Source: Methanomicrobia archaeon
Lineage (GTDB): Archaea; Methanobacteriota_B; Thermococci; Methanofastidiosales; NM3
Length of the DNA: 44,680 bases
Direction of reading: 5' to 3'
NCBI GenBank assembly: GCA_030603445.1
Contig: JAUVXU010000003.1
Location: forward strand, 87,059 to 131,738
The position numbers and the translations under genes were made by a program. Below are positions 33,643-43,414 of this stretch, piece by piece (the first letter of the stretch is position 1; each line of letters starts with the position of its first letter). Under the pieces are notes generated by a model, which was not told the DNA's origin, searched no databases, and saw only the letters and a list, made by a program, of their open reading frames with translations.

Positions 33643-34382
33643 TATTCCATGGGGGCAAGGAAGAACACCATATTACCCTCCTGAAGTATAAACTCAAGCT
33701 TAAGAGGGTAGTTCTTATCCCCAATATATATCCTTATATAGTCGGAGATCTGCCCAGCTTTTAGAAATGACATCAAGTATGAGATATTATAGCGCGCTGT
33801 ACATGGTTTTTGTGCATTCATCTCCCTTATAGCTTCATTTTTGCTATTAATAGTCACAGTGGCATTGCCAAGCTCCCCAACAGAAGACAATGTTATATTA
33901 TCCTCGTCTATATCAAATGTTACAAATCCGCCAACAACGGCCAGGTCCTTTATACAGTTCCTAAAGACCTCTGTCTCAATCTCGATCATGGCAGGAAAAG
34001 CAAGGTCTATTTTTGGTAGGTTGTTGTTAAGCTCTATTAATGACGCATCAAATTTTCGCTCGATTCCTCCATTCAACGTTACCTGGAGGGTATTTTCCCT
34101 ATCACGGGAAACCAAGGTGATTACATCATTGTGTAGGATCCGCTTTGCAATCTTATCAAGAGATGTCATGTCGACCCCAAACTCCATAGGGTCATCCACA
34201 AAAAAATCCTCAAAAAAGTTATCGCGAAGGAACACCTCTACCTTTGATATGATGGAGGGATCCGCTCCTTCTATACGAAAACTGTTACTATCAAAAATAA
34301 ATGCTGCCTCATCGACTATTTCGGCTATAGACTCAATGATATATTTTAGTGTTCTTGAGTCTGTAACTGATACCTCGATCAT
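33639..34382 (-). CDS. pcn: DNA polymerase sliding clamp (PCNA)
   Basis: 247 residues, normal length. Family features are the N-terminal domain with SFRIEGADPSIISKVEVFL, the interdomain connector around VEETIS-equivalent IELNNNLPKIDL, and the C-terminal FFLAPMEY. It forms the trimeric ring that tethers PolB and other replication enzymes to DNA. It lies 100 bases downstream of smc on the same strand; the ATG at 34382 is the conserved start. Confidence 0.95.
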   Translation of the reverse strand: MIEVSVTDSRTLKYIIESIAEIVDEAAFIFDSNSFRIEGADPSIISKVEVFLRDNFFEDFFVDDPMEFGVDMTSLDKIAKRILHNDVITLVSRDRENTLQVTLNGGIERKFDASLIELNNNLPKIDLAFPAMIEIETEVFRNCIKDLAVVGGFVTFDIDEDNITLSSVGELGNATVTINSKNEAIREMNAQKPCTARYNISYLMSFLKAGQISDYIRIYIGDKNYPLKLEFILQEGNMVFFLAPMEY

Positions 34383-34482
34383 GATAGTTTCCCCAAGGAG
34401 GTATAATCAATATAGATATTAAAATGTTACGGAAGTAAATGTAAAAGAAGTAAATGAAATAAACACATGATAAAAAATCGAC

Positions 34483-37400
34483 TTACCCCTCTGCAACGCC
34501 ATAGCGTTCGGTGTCTACAACACTATTAACCTTCTCAAGTTCCACAGAAACTATTTTTGATATTTTATTCTTTGATATAGAAGTTCCGAAAAGACGATCA
34601 GCTGTTGTCATCATGACGTCACGGTGCGTGATGATAATAAACTGGGATATTGATGATGAAAGTTTAACAAGTTTAGAGACGCGCTTAACATTGTCATCAT
34701 CCAGATGCGCATCTATTTCATCTAATATGTAAAATGGTGCAGGTTTATACCTTTGAATTGCAAAAACGAATGCAATGGCAGTTAGCGCTTTTTCCCCTCC
34801 AGACATGCTCTCGGTTCTATTGAGCTCCTTGCCCTCAGGACGCGCCTCTATAAAGAGTCCTCCAGAGAATGGATCCTCTTCATCCTCCAATACTAAATTA
34901 CCTTCTCCATTAGGAGATACTTTTCCAAAAATATCGGCAAAATTCTCTTTAACTAATAAAAATGCCTGCATAAATATATTTTTCTTTTTCTTTTCAATCT
35001 CACCGATGAAATTTAATATAGAGGCCTTCTCCTCCAAAAGTTTGTCTCGCTTGCTTGAGAGAAGCAGGTAGCGCGTCTCTACCTCATCGTATTCCTCTAT
35101 TGCCCGCATATTAATTGGTTCAAGCTGTTCTTTCTCCTTTTCCATGCGAGATATCCTAAAACGCAGTTCCTTAAGGTCCTCTACAATCTTATCAGACCTA
35201 GAGTATTCATTTACCTCTAACTTCAATTGATCAATACTATCTTCAAGAGACGCTTTTTGTACTTCAAGCCCTTTTATGTCTGCTTCAAGGTGGGAAGAAC
35301 GTTGCTGGGTTTTCTCTCTTTTGTTTCTCATTGCAAATATTTTTGAACGTAACGAATCGCGCTGACCCCTTATTTCCTTCATAGCTGTTAAGATGGACTC
35401 TTCCTCTTCTCGTTTTAAATCTAGCTCCCCTTCTATCTCAATCAAAGACTTCTCAAACCCAGATATCTCTTTAGTTAAACTATCAATAGTATCGTATAAT
35501 GAGGCAATTTCATCTTCAAGGGACACATTTTGAGAAGTAAGGGATTCCACCTTGGATTCCAAGGAATATATCCTAGCTACCAATGTTTCTCGCTCCTTGC
35601 GTTTTTGGGCGATTAATTGACCTAGTTCTTGGGACTTCTCGATGCCTTCTGAGCGATATTCTTCTACCTTCCCATCTATTACTTCCTTTTGTGTTAGAGC
35701 CTCATTGAGTTCTATATTTAATGATTCCAAGGATGCCTTGTGTTCCTCAATTAGTTTCTCCTGCCCCTTCAAGTCTGCATCCGCTCTTTGTATCTGTTCT
35801 AGAAGAGTTTCCTCACGGGACCTAAAAGCCGAAAGTTGGCGTGTTAAATCTGATTGTTTCCTAATTGCTGCAGCAATCTCGGCTGCAAGCCCTGCATCTT
35901 CTTTTGATGCCTCTTCAACTGCCTCACGCAACTCTAAGAGCTCGGACCTTATCTTTTCTCTCTTAGACTCAAACTCGTCCCTCTCATGCACAAGGCGCAA
36001 GAGTTCTTCCTCATCTTCCTCGGTCTCAAAAGACTCCAGATAACGGCGGGGTTTCCAGTATCCTCCTGTGATTATTCCACTAGCTTCTACAATGTCCCCA
36101 TCAAGGGTCACCATACGCTGCCTCTGCATGTCTTTTGAAACGTCTATATCCTTGATGATAAGGGTGTTTGAGAAGACAAACTCGAAAGCTTTGCGATGCT
36201 CTTCTTTGAATGTAACAAGATTTATGGCAAAATCTATGGCTCCATCCTTTTCTAAATTCATACTAAATCGTTCAGGATTAAATCGTGGTTGGATGTCCTG
36301 AAGAGGAATAAATGTCACGCGCCCAAGCTTATTTTGTTTAAGATATCTAATACAGTCTCTTGCCACATCACTATCCTCAACGACAATATTCTTCATACGA
36401 GAGCCTGCAGCCACTTCCAAGGCAACAGAGTATTCCTTTTTTGTGGTGCCAAGGTCGGAGAACTTTCCTATTATACCAGTGAATTTTCCATTATCCTTAA
36501 GGCGCATTATCTCATCTATGGCAGAAACATTGCGTCCATAAACATCGCGGGCCTCCTTTTTTTTGCCCACCTTAGACTGTATCTCTGTAATAGTGCTACG
36601 CAAAGTTATGAGCCTACGTTCCACTGCATCGAGATGATTTGATAGTTCTTGTTCCTTTTCACGAATGGATTGTACATTGAGATCGCTTCTTTTAGCTTCC
36701 TTCTCATTGTGTTCGCTCTTGGCTAATACAAGTTCTTCTTCTACTAAATCTATGTCAAGTGACCCAATAGTTTCGTTTAGTGCTTGCAAGCGTTCCTTGA
36801 TGGCTATGGAACGCTCAGAGAAGGAGGTTAGCGCATTTTTCAAGTTATACTCCTTCTCTCTTAGTGAGGTGATGCGTTCCTCAAGAGTATCGGATTCCCC
36901 CTTATACTCAAAAAATTTGTTACTAGTCTGCTCCAGACTTTCAATAATAGAGGTATATGATTCTTCCTTTTCCTTTATTAGATTATCAAGTGTCTCAAGT
37001 TCAGCGCGAAGTGAAATAATTAATGTACTTGCTTCCTCAATAGCAGATGTATTGTTTAAACAAGAATCTTTTAATGAATTTCTCTTCTGCAATGTGTTTT
37101 GCAAAGATGATTCCTTCATCTCTTTTCGGGCCCTATATGTATCTCGTGAAGAAGTAATATCTGCAATATTGCGCGATATTTTCAGATATTCTTGTTCACT
37201 CTTTGTTTCTATCTCACTTTCTTTTTGTGAAAAAAGTTCTTCAGAACACTCAATCTCCTGAAAAAGCATTTCTGATTCGTCGTGCAAAGTCGTTATTTCT
37301 TTTGACTTGGCCTCTATTGAGGAAGTGGTCGCCTCATACTCCTTTGTTTGTTCTTCAAGCTCTCCATAAAGAAGATCCCCCTTGTTCTTGTCTATTTCCT

Positions 37401-38082
37401 CTTTAAGGTACTTGTATCTAAGCGCATCGTTCTTCTCGTTCTCGAGGCGTTTCAATTGTGAGCTTACCTCATTGATGACAAGGTCCATACGAGCGATGTT
37501 TTCCTCGGCCTTTGTAAGCTCACGAAGCCCTTTATCCTTTTTATCATCATACTCTTGTATCCCAGATATCTCCTCAATTATTGAACGACGTTCAAATGAA
37601 GACATCTTTATAAAACGTGTGATATCTCCTTGAGCTATCATATTATATCCATCAGGAGTTAATCCAACTATATTAAGAAGATCTACCACATATGTCCGAG
37701 TTTCTCTCTTATTGTTTACACGGTATACGCTTTTTCCTGACTTGTCGACACGGCGGGATATCACGACCTCTTCTTTGTCTATTGGAAATTCTTTTTCTTT
37801 GTTGCAAAAGAATATATTTACATCAGAATATTCTGCAGGGCGCTGTTTATCGGTGCCTGCAAACACCAAATCCGCTGTGGAACCTGCGCGCATAGATTTG
37901 GCAGACATACGCCCAAGTACAAATGATATAGCATCAAATATATTAGATTTTCCAGATCCATTCGGGCCCACAACGCATGTGAAACCTTTGTGTAGTGGCA
38001 CCGATACTCGTATATTACCATACGATTTGAAACCTTTCATAGTGACTTTTTTTATATATACTATGATACCACCCACAAACAC
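34483..38082 (-). CDS. smc: Chromosome segregation ATPase SMC
   Basis: 1199 residues. Walker A GPNGSGKSN (39-47) and the Q-loop (Q151 in IAQGDI) form the N-terminal half of the ATPase. A long coiled coil follows, a hinge at roughly 530-690 (GIIGKFSDLGTTKK, VALEVAAGSRMKNIVV), a returning coiled coil, then the signature MSGGEKALTA (1094-1098 SGGEK) and Walker B FYILDEIDAH (D1121, E1122). It organises and separates chromosomes. No ScpA/ScpB partner is in the window. The start is uncertain: GTG at 38082 or at 38076, with GGGTGGT after them; the family begins near YIKKVTMKGFKSYG. Confidence 0.95.
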   Translation of the reverse strand: MFVGGIIVYIKKVTMKGFKSYGNIRVSVPLHKGFTCVVGPNGSGKSNIFDAISFVLGRMSAKSMRAGSTADLVFAGTDKQRPAEYSDVNIFFCNKEKEFPIDKEEVVISRRVDKSGKSVYRVNNKRETRTYVVDLLNIVGLTPDGYNMIAQGDITRFIKMSSFERRSIIEEISGIQEYDDKKDKGLRELTKAEENIARMDLVINEVSSQLKRLENEKNDALRYKYLKEEIDKNKGDLLYGELEEQTKEYEATTSSIEAKSKEITTLHDESEMLFQEIECSEELFSQKESEIETKSEQEYLKISRNIADITSSRDTYRARKEMKESSLQNTLQKRNSLKDSCLNNTSAIEEASTLIISLRAELETLDNLIKEKEESYTSIIESLEQTSNKFFEYKGESDTLEERITSLREKEYNLKNALTSFSERSIAIKERLQALNETIGSLDIDLVEEELVLAKSEHNEKEAKRSDLNVQSIREKEQELSNHLDAVERRLITLRSTITEIQSKVGKKKEARDVYGRNVSAIDEIMRLKDNGKFTGIIGKFSDLGTTKKEYSVALEVAAGSRMKNIVVEDSDVARDCIRYLKQNKLGRVTFIPLQDIQPRFNPERFSMNLEKDGAIDFAINLVTFKEEHRKAFEFVFSNTLIIKDIDVSKDMQRQRMVTLDGDIVEASGIITGGYWKPRRYLESFETEEDEEELLRLVHERDEFESKREKIRSELLELREAVEEASKEDAGLAAEIAAAIRKQSDLTRQLSAFRSREETLLEQIQRADADLKGQEKLIEEHKASLESLNIELNEALTQKEVIDGKVEEYRSEGIEKSQELGQLIAQKRKERETLVARIYSLESKVESLTSQNVSLEDEIASLYDTIDSLTKEISGFEKSLIEIEGELDLKREEEESILTAMKEIRGQRDSLRSKIFAMRNKREKTQQRSSHLEADIKGLEVQKASLEDSIDQLKLEVNEYSRSDKIVEDLKELRFRISRMEKEKEQLEPINMRAIEEYDEVETRYLLLSSKRDKLLEEKASILNFIGEIEKKKKNIFMQAFLLVKENFADIFGKVSPNGEGNLVLEDEEDPFSGGLFIEARPEGKELNRTESMSGGEKALTAIAFVFAIQRYKPAPFYILDEIDAHLDDDNVKRVSKLVKLSSSISQFIIITHRDVMMTTADRLFGTSISKNKISKIVSVELEKVNSVVDTERYGVAEG

Positions 38083-38095
38083 GCATCTATAATAT

Positions 38096-38491
38096 TTATT
38101 TCTTTACCCATATTTCTGTTTTTCCATTTATCTCAACTATGGCAAACTCTGAACTTTGTTTATTTAGCCTTTCTACCTCTTCATCGAAATCTGAATAGGC
38201 CATATTCTTATATTTTGTAGAATTTAATACCCATTTCCCTTTATACTTGGATTCGTCTATCCACTTTGCAGAGAAGTCATAAGACCCTGTAAACACCTCA
38301 TCTACCCAGAAAGGACCTCCTTTGTCTGGATAAAGGGTTACCCTCGGGGAATGTGTACGCTCTTTGGAGTGATAGCATTCTATGCACACAACATCTTTTT
38401 CAAAATCAATGATATATGAAGGCATTTCAACATCGTTAGATTCAGGTTCAATTTTTTTACCGCAATTTATGCATATGAGATCTTCTGCCAT
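38096..38491 (-). CDS. Zinc-ribbon protein of unknown function
   Basis: 131 residues. Two Cys pairs, CINC (residues 7-10) and CIEC (36-39), 25 residues apart, suggest one zinc ribbon at the N-terminus. The rest is a mixed alpha/beta domain (FWVDEVFTGSYDFSAKWI) that I do not recognise. It ends 13 bases before smc and is probably cotranscribed with it. Confidence 0.65.
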   Translation of the reverse strand: MAEDLICINCGKKIEPESNDVEMPSYIIDFEKDVVCIECYHSKERTHSPRVTLYPDKGGPFWVDEVFTGSYDFSAKWIDESKYKGKWVLNSTKYKNMAYSDFDEEVERLNKQSSEFAIVEINGKTEIWVKK

Positions 38492-38548
38492 ACTTTTTCA
38501 CCATACTATGCTCTAAAAGACGTATTTATTATTCTTTCTGTTGGTGAG

Positions 38549-38662
38549 GCTTTGCACATAAAGTACCCCTCTTAACATAAAGTATTAGAAAGTGAACATA
38601 AACTTACGTTTGCTTTACCACTGCTCTCCTTCCATGGGCTTTTGACAGTTTATGTGCAAAGC
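38549..38662. repeat. 14-bp inverted repeat flanking a 114-base stretch
   Basis: GCTTTGCACATAAA at 38549-38562 is the exact reverse complement of 38649-38662. The right arm contains the stop codon of the membrane protein gene. ACATAAAGTA occurs twice within and beside the left arm. No coding sequence lies between. Confidence 0.6.
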
Positions 38663-39768
38663 TTATCGGTGACTAAAAGAGCCATGAAAAACATTATGAA
38701 TATAAGAGGAACAGGAGATATATCTATTGAAACTATCAATATGGATAACGCCAGAGAGTAAAATGGAACTATATTATTGGATATCTTTGCTCGCTGGTAA
38801 AGCGTGTTCATGGTCGCCCCCACAAAAGCCATTATTGGAAGTTCTAGAATGCCCCCATCCAATATAAGGGGCCCAAGTATTGTTGTAGTGATGTTGCCAG
38901 ACCCCGCCAGCAGTTCGCCAACAATAGGAGACGAAGCCGCATATGTCCACAAGCTGCCATGAAACACACCAAAAGCTCCGGCAGCCCCACAAGCCTTATC
39001 AAGCATATGGGTGGTAAACCCAATCCTATAAAATAGAAGGGATATGGGAGAAAGATGCCAATCTTGCGACAGATGACTTACAGTAACATAACCCATAATT
39101 GCCCCCAGCAATATTAACGCACCCCCATATATGATAAATGATCTGAATTTGATACGCCTGATAAAGAGGATTTGAATCCCTAAGGAAAGTAACAGTATAA
39201 GGATATAACTACGAAACCCATAAAGGCCCAATACAACAACGCCAAATAAAGCAATAATAACAGTCCTCTTTATGTCTTTTAAAAAGAGAACAATTATGCC
39301 AATGAAAAATAGAGAGTAACCAAATACGAATATAGCAGTTTGTGACTCAAATCGGATATCTGGTGACAAAGACGGAATGAAGCCAATGAAAAATAGATTT
39401 ATCAAAAGCAAAAAGATGCCAAATACCGAAAGATGTAGAGGATAACGCATCAATATGTGCCAATAACGATAGATAAAATACAGCAAAAGCGCGCACAGAA
39501 AAGACAAGACACCTAGCTCACGGTAAGTTACAATAATAACAAGAGGTATAAAAACAATTAAAAGTATATGTTTTGGGACATTTATTACAAATCTGCAGCC
39601 AGCCAGATATGCAAACATGCCCCCGGCCACATATAAATAGAAAACTAGTGAAAAATCATTGCCGAGGTCGTCCATTACCTGATTTGTCGCAATTCCAACA
39701 AATATAAAAAGCACGTAAAGGAAAACAAAAATGACAGGATGGATAAATCTGTCTGCTTTAAAATCCAT
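38650..39768 (-). CDS. Polytopic membrane protein, oligosaccharide repeat-unit polymerase-like
   Basis: 372 residues with about eleven hydrophobic helices and one larger outside loop (about residues 240-300, SHLSQDWHLSPISLLFYRIGFTTHMLDKACG). The layout and the GPLILDGGILELPIMAFVGA segment recall archaeal Wzy/O-antigen polymerase-like proteins that join glycan units for surface polysaccharide or protein glycosylation. The assignment rests on topology more than on catalytic motifs. Start: the ATG at 39768 is chosen from the TATA spacing; longer starts at 39792 or 39849 are in frame. No glycosyltransferase is adjacent. Confidence 0.6.
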   Translation of the reverse strand: MDFKADRFIHPVIFVFLYVLFIFVGIATNQVMDDLGNDFSLVFYLYVAGGMFAYLAGCRFVINVPKHILLIVFIPLVIIVTYRELGVLSFLCALLLYFIYRYWHILMRYPLHLSVFGIFLLLINLFFIGFIPSLSPDIRFESQTAIFVFGYSLFFIGIIVLFLKDIKRTVIIALFGVVVLGLYGFRSYILILLLSLGIQILFIRRIKFRSFIIYGGALILLGAIMGYVTVSHLSQDWHLSPISLLFYRIGFTTHMLDKACGAAGAFGVFHGSLWTYAASSPIVGELLAGSGNITTTILGPLILDGGILELPIMAFVGATMNTLYQRAKISNNIVPFYSLALSILIVSIDISPVPLIFIMFFMALLVTDKLCT

Positions 39769-39790
39769 ACTTGAAGTGTATAATAAACCC

Positions 39791-39800
39791 ATTATAAAAC
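39791..39800 (-). promoter_or_regulatory. TATA box for the glycan polymerase-like gene
   Basis: GTTTTATAAT on the minus strand, centred about 27 bases before the ATG at 39768; leaderless geometry. Confidence 0.5.
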
Positions 39801-39927
39801 TTTTCAATTGAAAGACGATAATGATATTATTTTTTAAGAAAACCTTCAAGTTTCACTGTTCTTATAATTACTTCTTCATAAAACTAGTATGCATTTATCG
39901 TATACAAAGAAAAAAAGAGAAGAAAGT

Positions 39928-40155
39928 TCAGATAGTTATTAGCGTGGTAGTTCGCTCTATAGAAGGAATATTTCGCACCGTTTCAGTCATAAAAGACCTC
40001 ATATCCTCAGTAGAATCGGACTTTATTTTTAGTATTATGTCATACTCACCATATACTACGAACGCATCCACCACATTTTTATTTTTACCTAATATATCTA
40101 AAGTTTCTTTTTCTGACCCAGACTTAACTACACACAACACAAATGCAATTGTCAT
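39928..40155 (-). CDS. Stand-alone Lrp/AsnC ligand-binding (RAM) domain
   Basis: 75 residues from the ATG at 40155, which has a GGGGTGTC site. The sequence AFVLCVVKSGSEKETLDIL, VVDAFVVYGEYDIILKIKS and the closing SIERTTTLITI is the C-terminal effector domain of Lrp/AsnC regulators without any DNA-binding part. Such lone domains form rings that bind amino acids and can act on full-length Lrp proteins. The frame upstream to 40215 is not supported. Confidence 0.85.
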   Translation of the reverse strand: MTIAFVLCVVKSGSEKETLDILGKNKNVVDAFVVYGEYDIILKIKSDSTEDMRSFMTETVRNIPSIERTTTLITI

Positions 40156-40356
40156 AGACACCCCACATAATAATATATACAAAAAGCAATATATACTTTT
40201 TGAAATATGTTGCATTACATTAAATATTCTTTTTATTACAATTGTGAAAACCCTTTTTTTCCATACTTCATCTCTGTGGAATGATCATTTCCTATCTAAA
40301 AGAAGTTTATACCGCATATCAGGAAATATTATTAACCCGACATCCAACTAAGTGCT

Positions 40357-41133
40357 ATGAAGCTTCACTTGCGTGCAGAGTTCAAAGTAGTTGCAACACT
40401 TATTCTTGTTCAAATCACATCGCTCCTCTTGTCTATACGCATGGTAGGGCATGAAGTTGAAATAATTGAAGGGGGGGCAGGGGTCTATGATTCTCTGCTT
40501 TTTTTCCTACTAATACTCTCTACAACCTTGTTTCTCATGATTGTCATAAAGATGGGTTTCTCAAAATACGTTTATCTCTTCTCAGAGTATTTTGGATTGT
40601 TGTTCATCACGTTCTTTGTTGCAGCTTATGCTTCTGGAAATATGATTGCAGGGGGACTATTTTCAATATTTATTATGGGAATTAAGATTTTCCTAAAATC
40701 GCCTGATATCACCATGGCAACATCCTTGATAATGGCAATAGGTATTTCCGTCTTAGTTGGAATCACGTTTGGCCCCATGCCGATCATCGTTTTGCTCGTT
40801 CTTCTATCCGTGTATGACTTCATTGCTGTTAGAAAGACCAAACATATGCTAGTTCTTGCAGAAGATGTTGTTGAACAAAAAGGGCCACAGATACTGACAT
40901 TTCAAAGCATTGATGAAAAAATAATAATAGGAATGGCAGATATCATTTTTCCTAGCGCCCTCTTTGTTTCAGCGTTTCTCAACGCAAATATCCAAACGGC
41001 GCTCCTTACAAGTATTTTTTCAATAACTGGCATTATATTCATGTTCAAAACGATGAAAAGCGAAGGAATGCCGGCAATACCTTTTGTTTCACTAGGTATT
41101 ATTGGCTATGCCATAGGCATTTTATTTTTATGA
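40357..41133 (+). CDS. Presenilin-like intramembrane aspartyl protease (PSH family)
   Basis: 258 residues with about nine membrane helices. The two catalytic aspartates are in place: Y153-D154 (SVYDFIAV) and D195 (IGMADIIFPS). The third motif of the family, usually PAL, is represented by MPAIPF (about 238-243). The usual GxGD appears as GMAD, with Ala instead of the second Gly. Archaeal PSH enzymes cleave membrane-embedded segments; substrates are unknown. Single gene with nothing coding in the 140 bases before it. Confidence 0.85.
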   Translation: MKLHLRAEFKVVATLILVQITSLLLSIRMVGHEVEIIEGGAGVYDSLLFFLLILSTTLFLMIVIKMGFSKYVYLFSEYFGLLFITFFVAAYASGNMIAGGLFSIFIMGIKIFLKSPDITMATSLIMAIGISVLVGITFGPMPIIVLLVLLSVYDFIAVRKTKHMLVLAEDVVEQKGPQILTFQSIDEKIIIGMADIIFPSALFVSAFLNANIQTALLTSIFSITGIIFMFKTMKSEGMPAIPFVSLGIIGYAIGILFL

Positions 41134-41186
41134 ACTTTTGCCTACCAAAAAGAACAATAGTCTTCTCATATGTGGCCCAATAATTT

Positions 41187-42515
41187 CTAAAAAGACACAT
41201 TATTGGCTTTGACAGACTTTTCAAATACTTCAAGTGCTATCTCGCACTCCTCCTCAGTAACGACAAGTGGCGGACAGAAGCGAATTGAGTTATTGCCACA
41301 TGGCAAGAGAGCAATTCCATTTTTAAAGCACATATCAATTATTGATGCAGAAATTTTTGGGGCGCGCTCCTTTTTGTTATTCTTTATAAATTCTGCAGCT
41401 ATCATGAGCCCTTTTCCTCGCACATCTCCCATAATATCATATTTTTCTTGCATCTCCTGCAAACGAGACATTATTAGATCGCCCATACGGGTTGCATTGT
41501 CCATTAATCCTTCTTCAAGTAGCTTGATTGTCATAAAAGCTGCACGACAACTCACTGGGTTTGCTCCAAAAGTGGATGCATGGGCACCCTGATGCCAATC
41601 CATAATGTCACTTGACGCACAGCAAATGCCAAGCGGCATGCCGGAGGCTACGCCTTTTGCTATGCAGATTATATCTGGCTCAACACCCCAGTGTTCAATT
41701 GCAAACATCTTTCCTGTCCTGCCCATCCCGGATTGGACCTCATCGCACATGAAAAGAATTCCATGTTCTTCGCATAATTTTTTTATCTCTCTAAAGTAAC
41801 CATCTGGGGGTATTATGTATCCACCTTCTCCTTGTATGGGTTCACATACAAGTGCAGCTACCTCTGTCGGGGGGACGTATCTTTCAAAAACATCCTCTCT
41901 TATATATGTTATACAGGCAAAATTGCAAGATTCTTGTTCTAGATTGAATGGGCACCTATAACAATAAGGATATGGTACATGTGTTACTCCAGGGACCATC
42001 GGCGCAAAACCCCTGCGATACTTGGAATTGCTTCCAGTAAGCGAAAGTGCACCCATCGTCCTTCCATGGAACGCACCAATGTATGCTAGCATTCGGGGGC
42101 GTTTTGTGTGGTAACGGGCTACTTTGAAGCCTGCCTCAACGGCTTCTGCGCCAGAATTACCAAAAAAAGACTTTTTCATGCCTTTTCCAGGCGTTATGCG
42201 GGATATTTCTTCAGCCATTATCACCTGTTCAGGATAGTAAAAATCAGTACCAGACATATGGATAAGCCTTGAAGCCTGTTCTTTTATCGCTGTAACAACA
42301 TCTGGGTGGCAATGCCCTGTTGAGCATACAGCTATTCCTGCCGAAAAATCTAGAAATACATTTCCATCAACATCTGTAATAGCAATTCCCTTTCCGCTCT
42401 CGGCCACAAGAGGATACGGCCTACCATAAGAAGGAGAAACAAAATCACTATCACGCTTTAACCATTCAAGGGCTTTTGGCCCAGGAATATTGGTGCATAT
42501 ATTTGGTCTTGCCAT
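41187..42515 (-). CDS. Class III PLP-dependent aminotransferase / amino-acid racemase
   Basis: 442 residues. PLP-binding features are FFGNSGAEAVEAG, IGAFHGRTMGALSLTGS, D258 in MCDEVQSGMGRTG and the Schiff-base lysine K287 (IAKGVASGMPLG). The four-cysteine insertion CYRCPF...CNFAC (C185, C188, C197, C201) is typical of the archaeal branch related to Pyrococcus enzymes, which include 4-aminobutyrate/ornithine aminotransferases and broad-range amino-acid racemases. It is not next to arginine genes, so ArgD is less likely. Confidence 0.88.
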   Translation of the reverse strand: MARPNICTNIPGPKALEWLKRDSDFVSPSYGRPYPLVAESGKGIAITDVDGNVFLDFSAGIAVCSTGHCHPDVVTAIKEQASRLIHMSGTDFYYPEQVIMAEEISRITPGKGMKKSFFGNSGAEAVEAGFKVARYHTKRPRMLAYIGAFHGRTMGALSLTGSNSKYRRGFAPMVPGVTHVPYPYCYRCPFNLEQESCNFACITYIREDVFERYVPPTEVAALVCEPIQGEGGYIIPPDGYFREIKKLCEEHGILFMCDEVQSGMGRTGKMFAIEHWGVEPDIICIAKGVASGMPLGICCASSDIMDWHQGAHASTFGANPVSCRAAFMTIKLLEEGLMDNATRMGDLIMSRLQEMQEKYDIMGDVRGKGLMIAAEFIKNNKKERAPKISASIIDMCFKNGIALLPCGNNSIRFCPPLVVTEEECEIALEVFEKSVKANNVSF

Positions 42516-42563
42516 TGTTTTTCCACCCCAGTTATTATCCTTTTCTGGTTAAGTATATAAGTA

Positions 42564-43349
42564 CTATTCCATGTCCTCTTTGGTTACTATTCCTTTGCTC
42601 TTGCTAATGTGTTTATGGAGAATCGATTCAGCGATTTCAAGGCCTCCAACATATTCCGGGGAGATAATTCTTTCCGCCCCGACCTGAAACATTCTATGGG
42701 ACATATTTTCACTGCTTGCGCGTACGATGATCCTGATTTTTGGATTTATCTCCTTGGCAGCGAGTATAACAACGATGGTTTCTGAATCATCGCCTAAAAC
42801 TGTTACCAGGAAATTGGCCTTATCTATTGCCGATTTCCTAAGAATATCACTACTGGTAGCATCTCCATAAATTGCTAGAACGTTACTATCACGCAGCTTT
42901 TTTACTATCTCCTCATTATTCTCTATGACCACAAAAGGTATATTGTTTCGCAGCAGTTCCTCCCCAACTACAGAGCCGACACGCCCATAACCACACACTA
43001 TGATGTGGTTGCTTAAATTATTTATTTTTTTATTTATTCCTCTCACCCCCATCTTTTCTAAAATATCTTCTGACACCAACATTTCGGTTATAAAGGATAT
43101 GGCATAAACAAGAACTCCAACTCCAAATATCGTCAAAAAAGACATGAGCAGTTTCGTTGTATTATTGGTAGGATACCCCCCAAAATGAGCATGTGTCATT
43201 GAGTCTATCACCAATAGATAAGAGTCTAACCATCCAATACCTTCTAATCTCTTGACAAGTAGTATTGACAAAAAGAAAACAGACATTATAATAAAAAAAG
43301 CTATCTTAAAACTTATTACTGGCTTGTGGGACTTGAAATCAAATTCCAT
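42564..43349 (-). CDS. K+ channel-like protein with RCK domain and abnormal selectivity filter
   Basis: 261 residues. Helix M1 (about 12-32), pore loop and helix M2 (about 65-90) are followed by a Rossmann RCK/TrkA-N domain (IIVCGYGRVGSVVGEELL, then VIENNEEIVKKL, IYGDATSSDILRKS). The overall plan is that of MthK-type channels. Where TVGYG should form the selectivity filter the protein has H53-A-H-F-G57 (THAHFGGYP), so classical K+ selectivity is doubtful. The usual RCK C-terminal lobe is absent. A TATA-like TTTTTAATAAAAT lies near 43369-43380. Confidence 0.8.
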   Translation of the reverse strand: MEFDFKSHKPVISFKIAFFIIMSVFFLSILLVKRLEGIGWLDSYLLVIDSMTHAHFGGYPTNNTTKLLMSFLTIFGVGVLVYAISFITEMLVSEDILEKMGVRGINKKINNLSNHIIVCGYGRVGSVVGEELLRNNIPFVVIENNEEIVKKLRDSNVLAIYGDATSSDILRKSAIDKANFLVTVLGDDSETIVVILAAKEINPKIRIIVRASSENMSHRMFQVGAERIISPEYVGGLEIAESILHKHISKSKGIVTKEDME

Positions 43350-43414
43350 TATCAGTATTAAATAATTATTTTATTAAAAACCTATGTTTTGTATATATAA
43401 TTGTACCAAAAAAC

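Noticed and set aside
34511-38092. Many long plus-strand frames opposite smc
   Set aside because: They are Ser-rich shadows created by the Glu/Lys codon bias of the coiled coil on the other strand.
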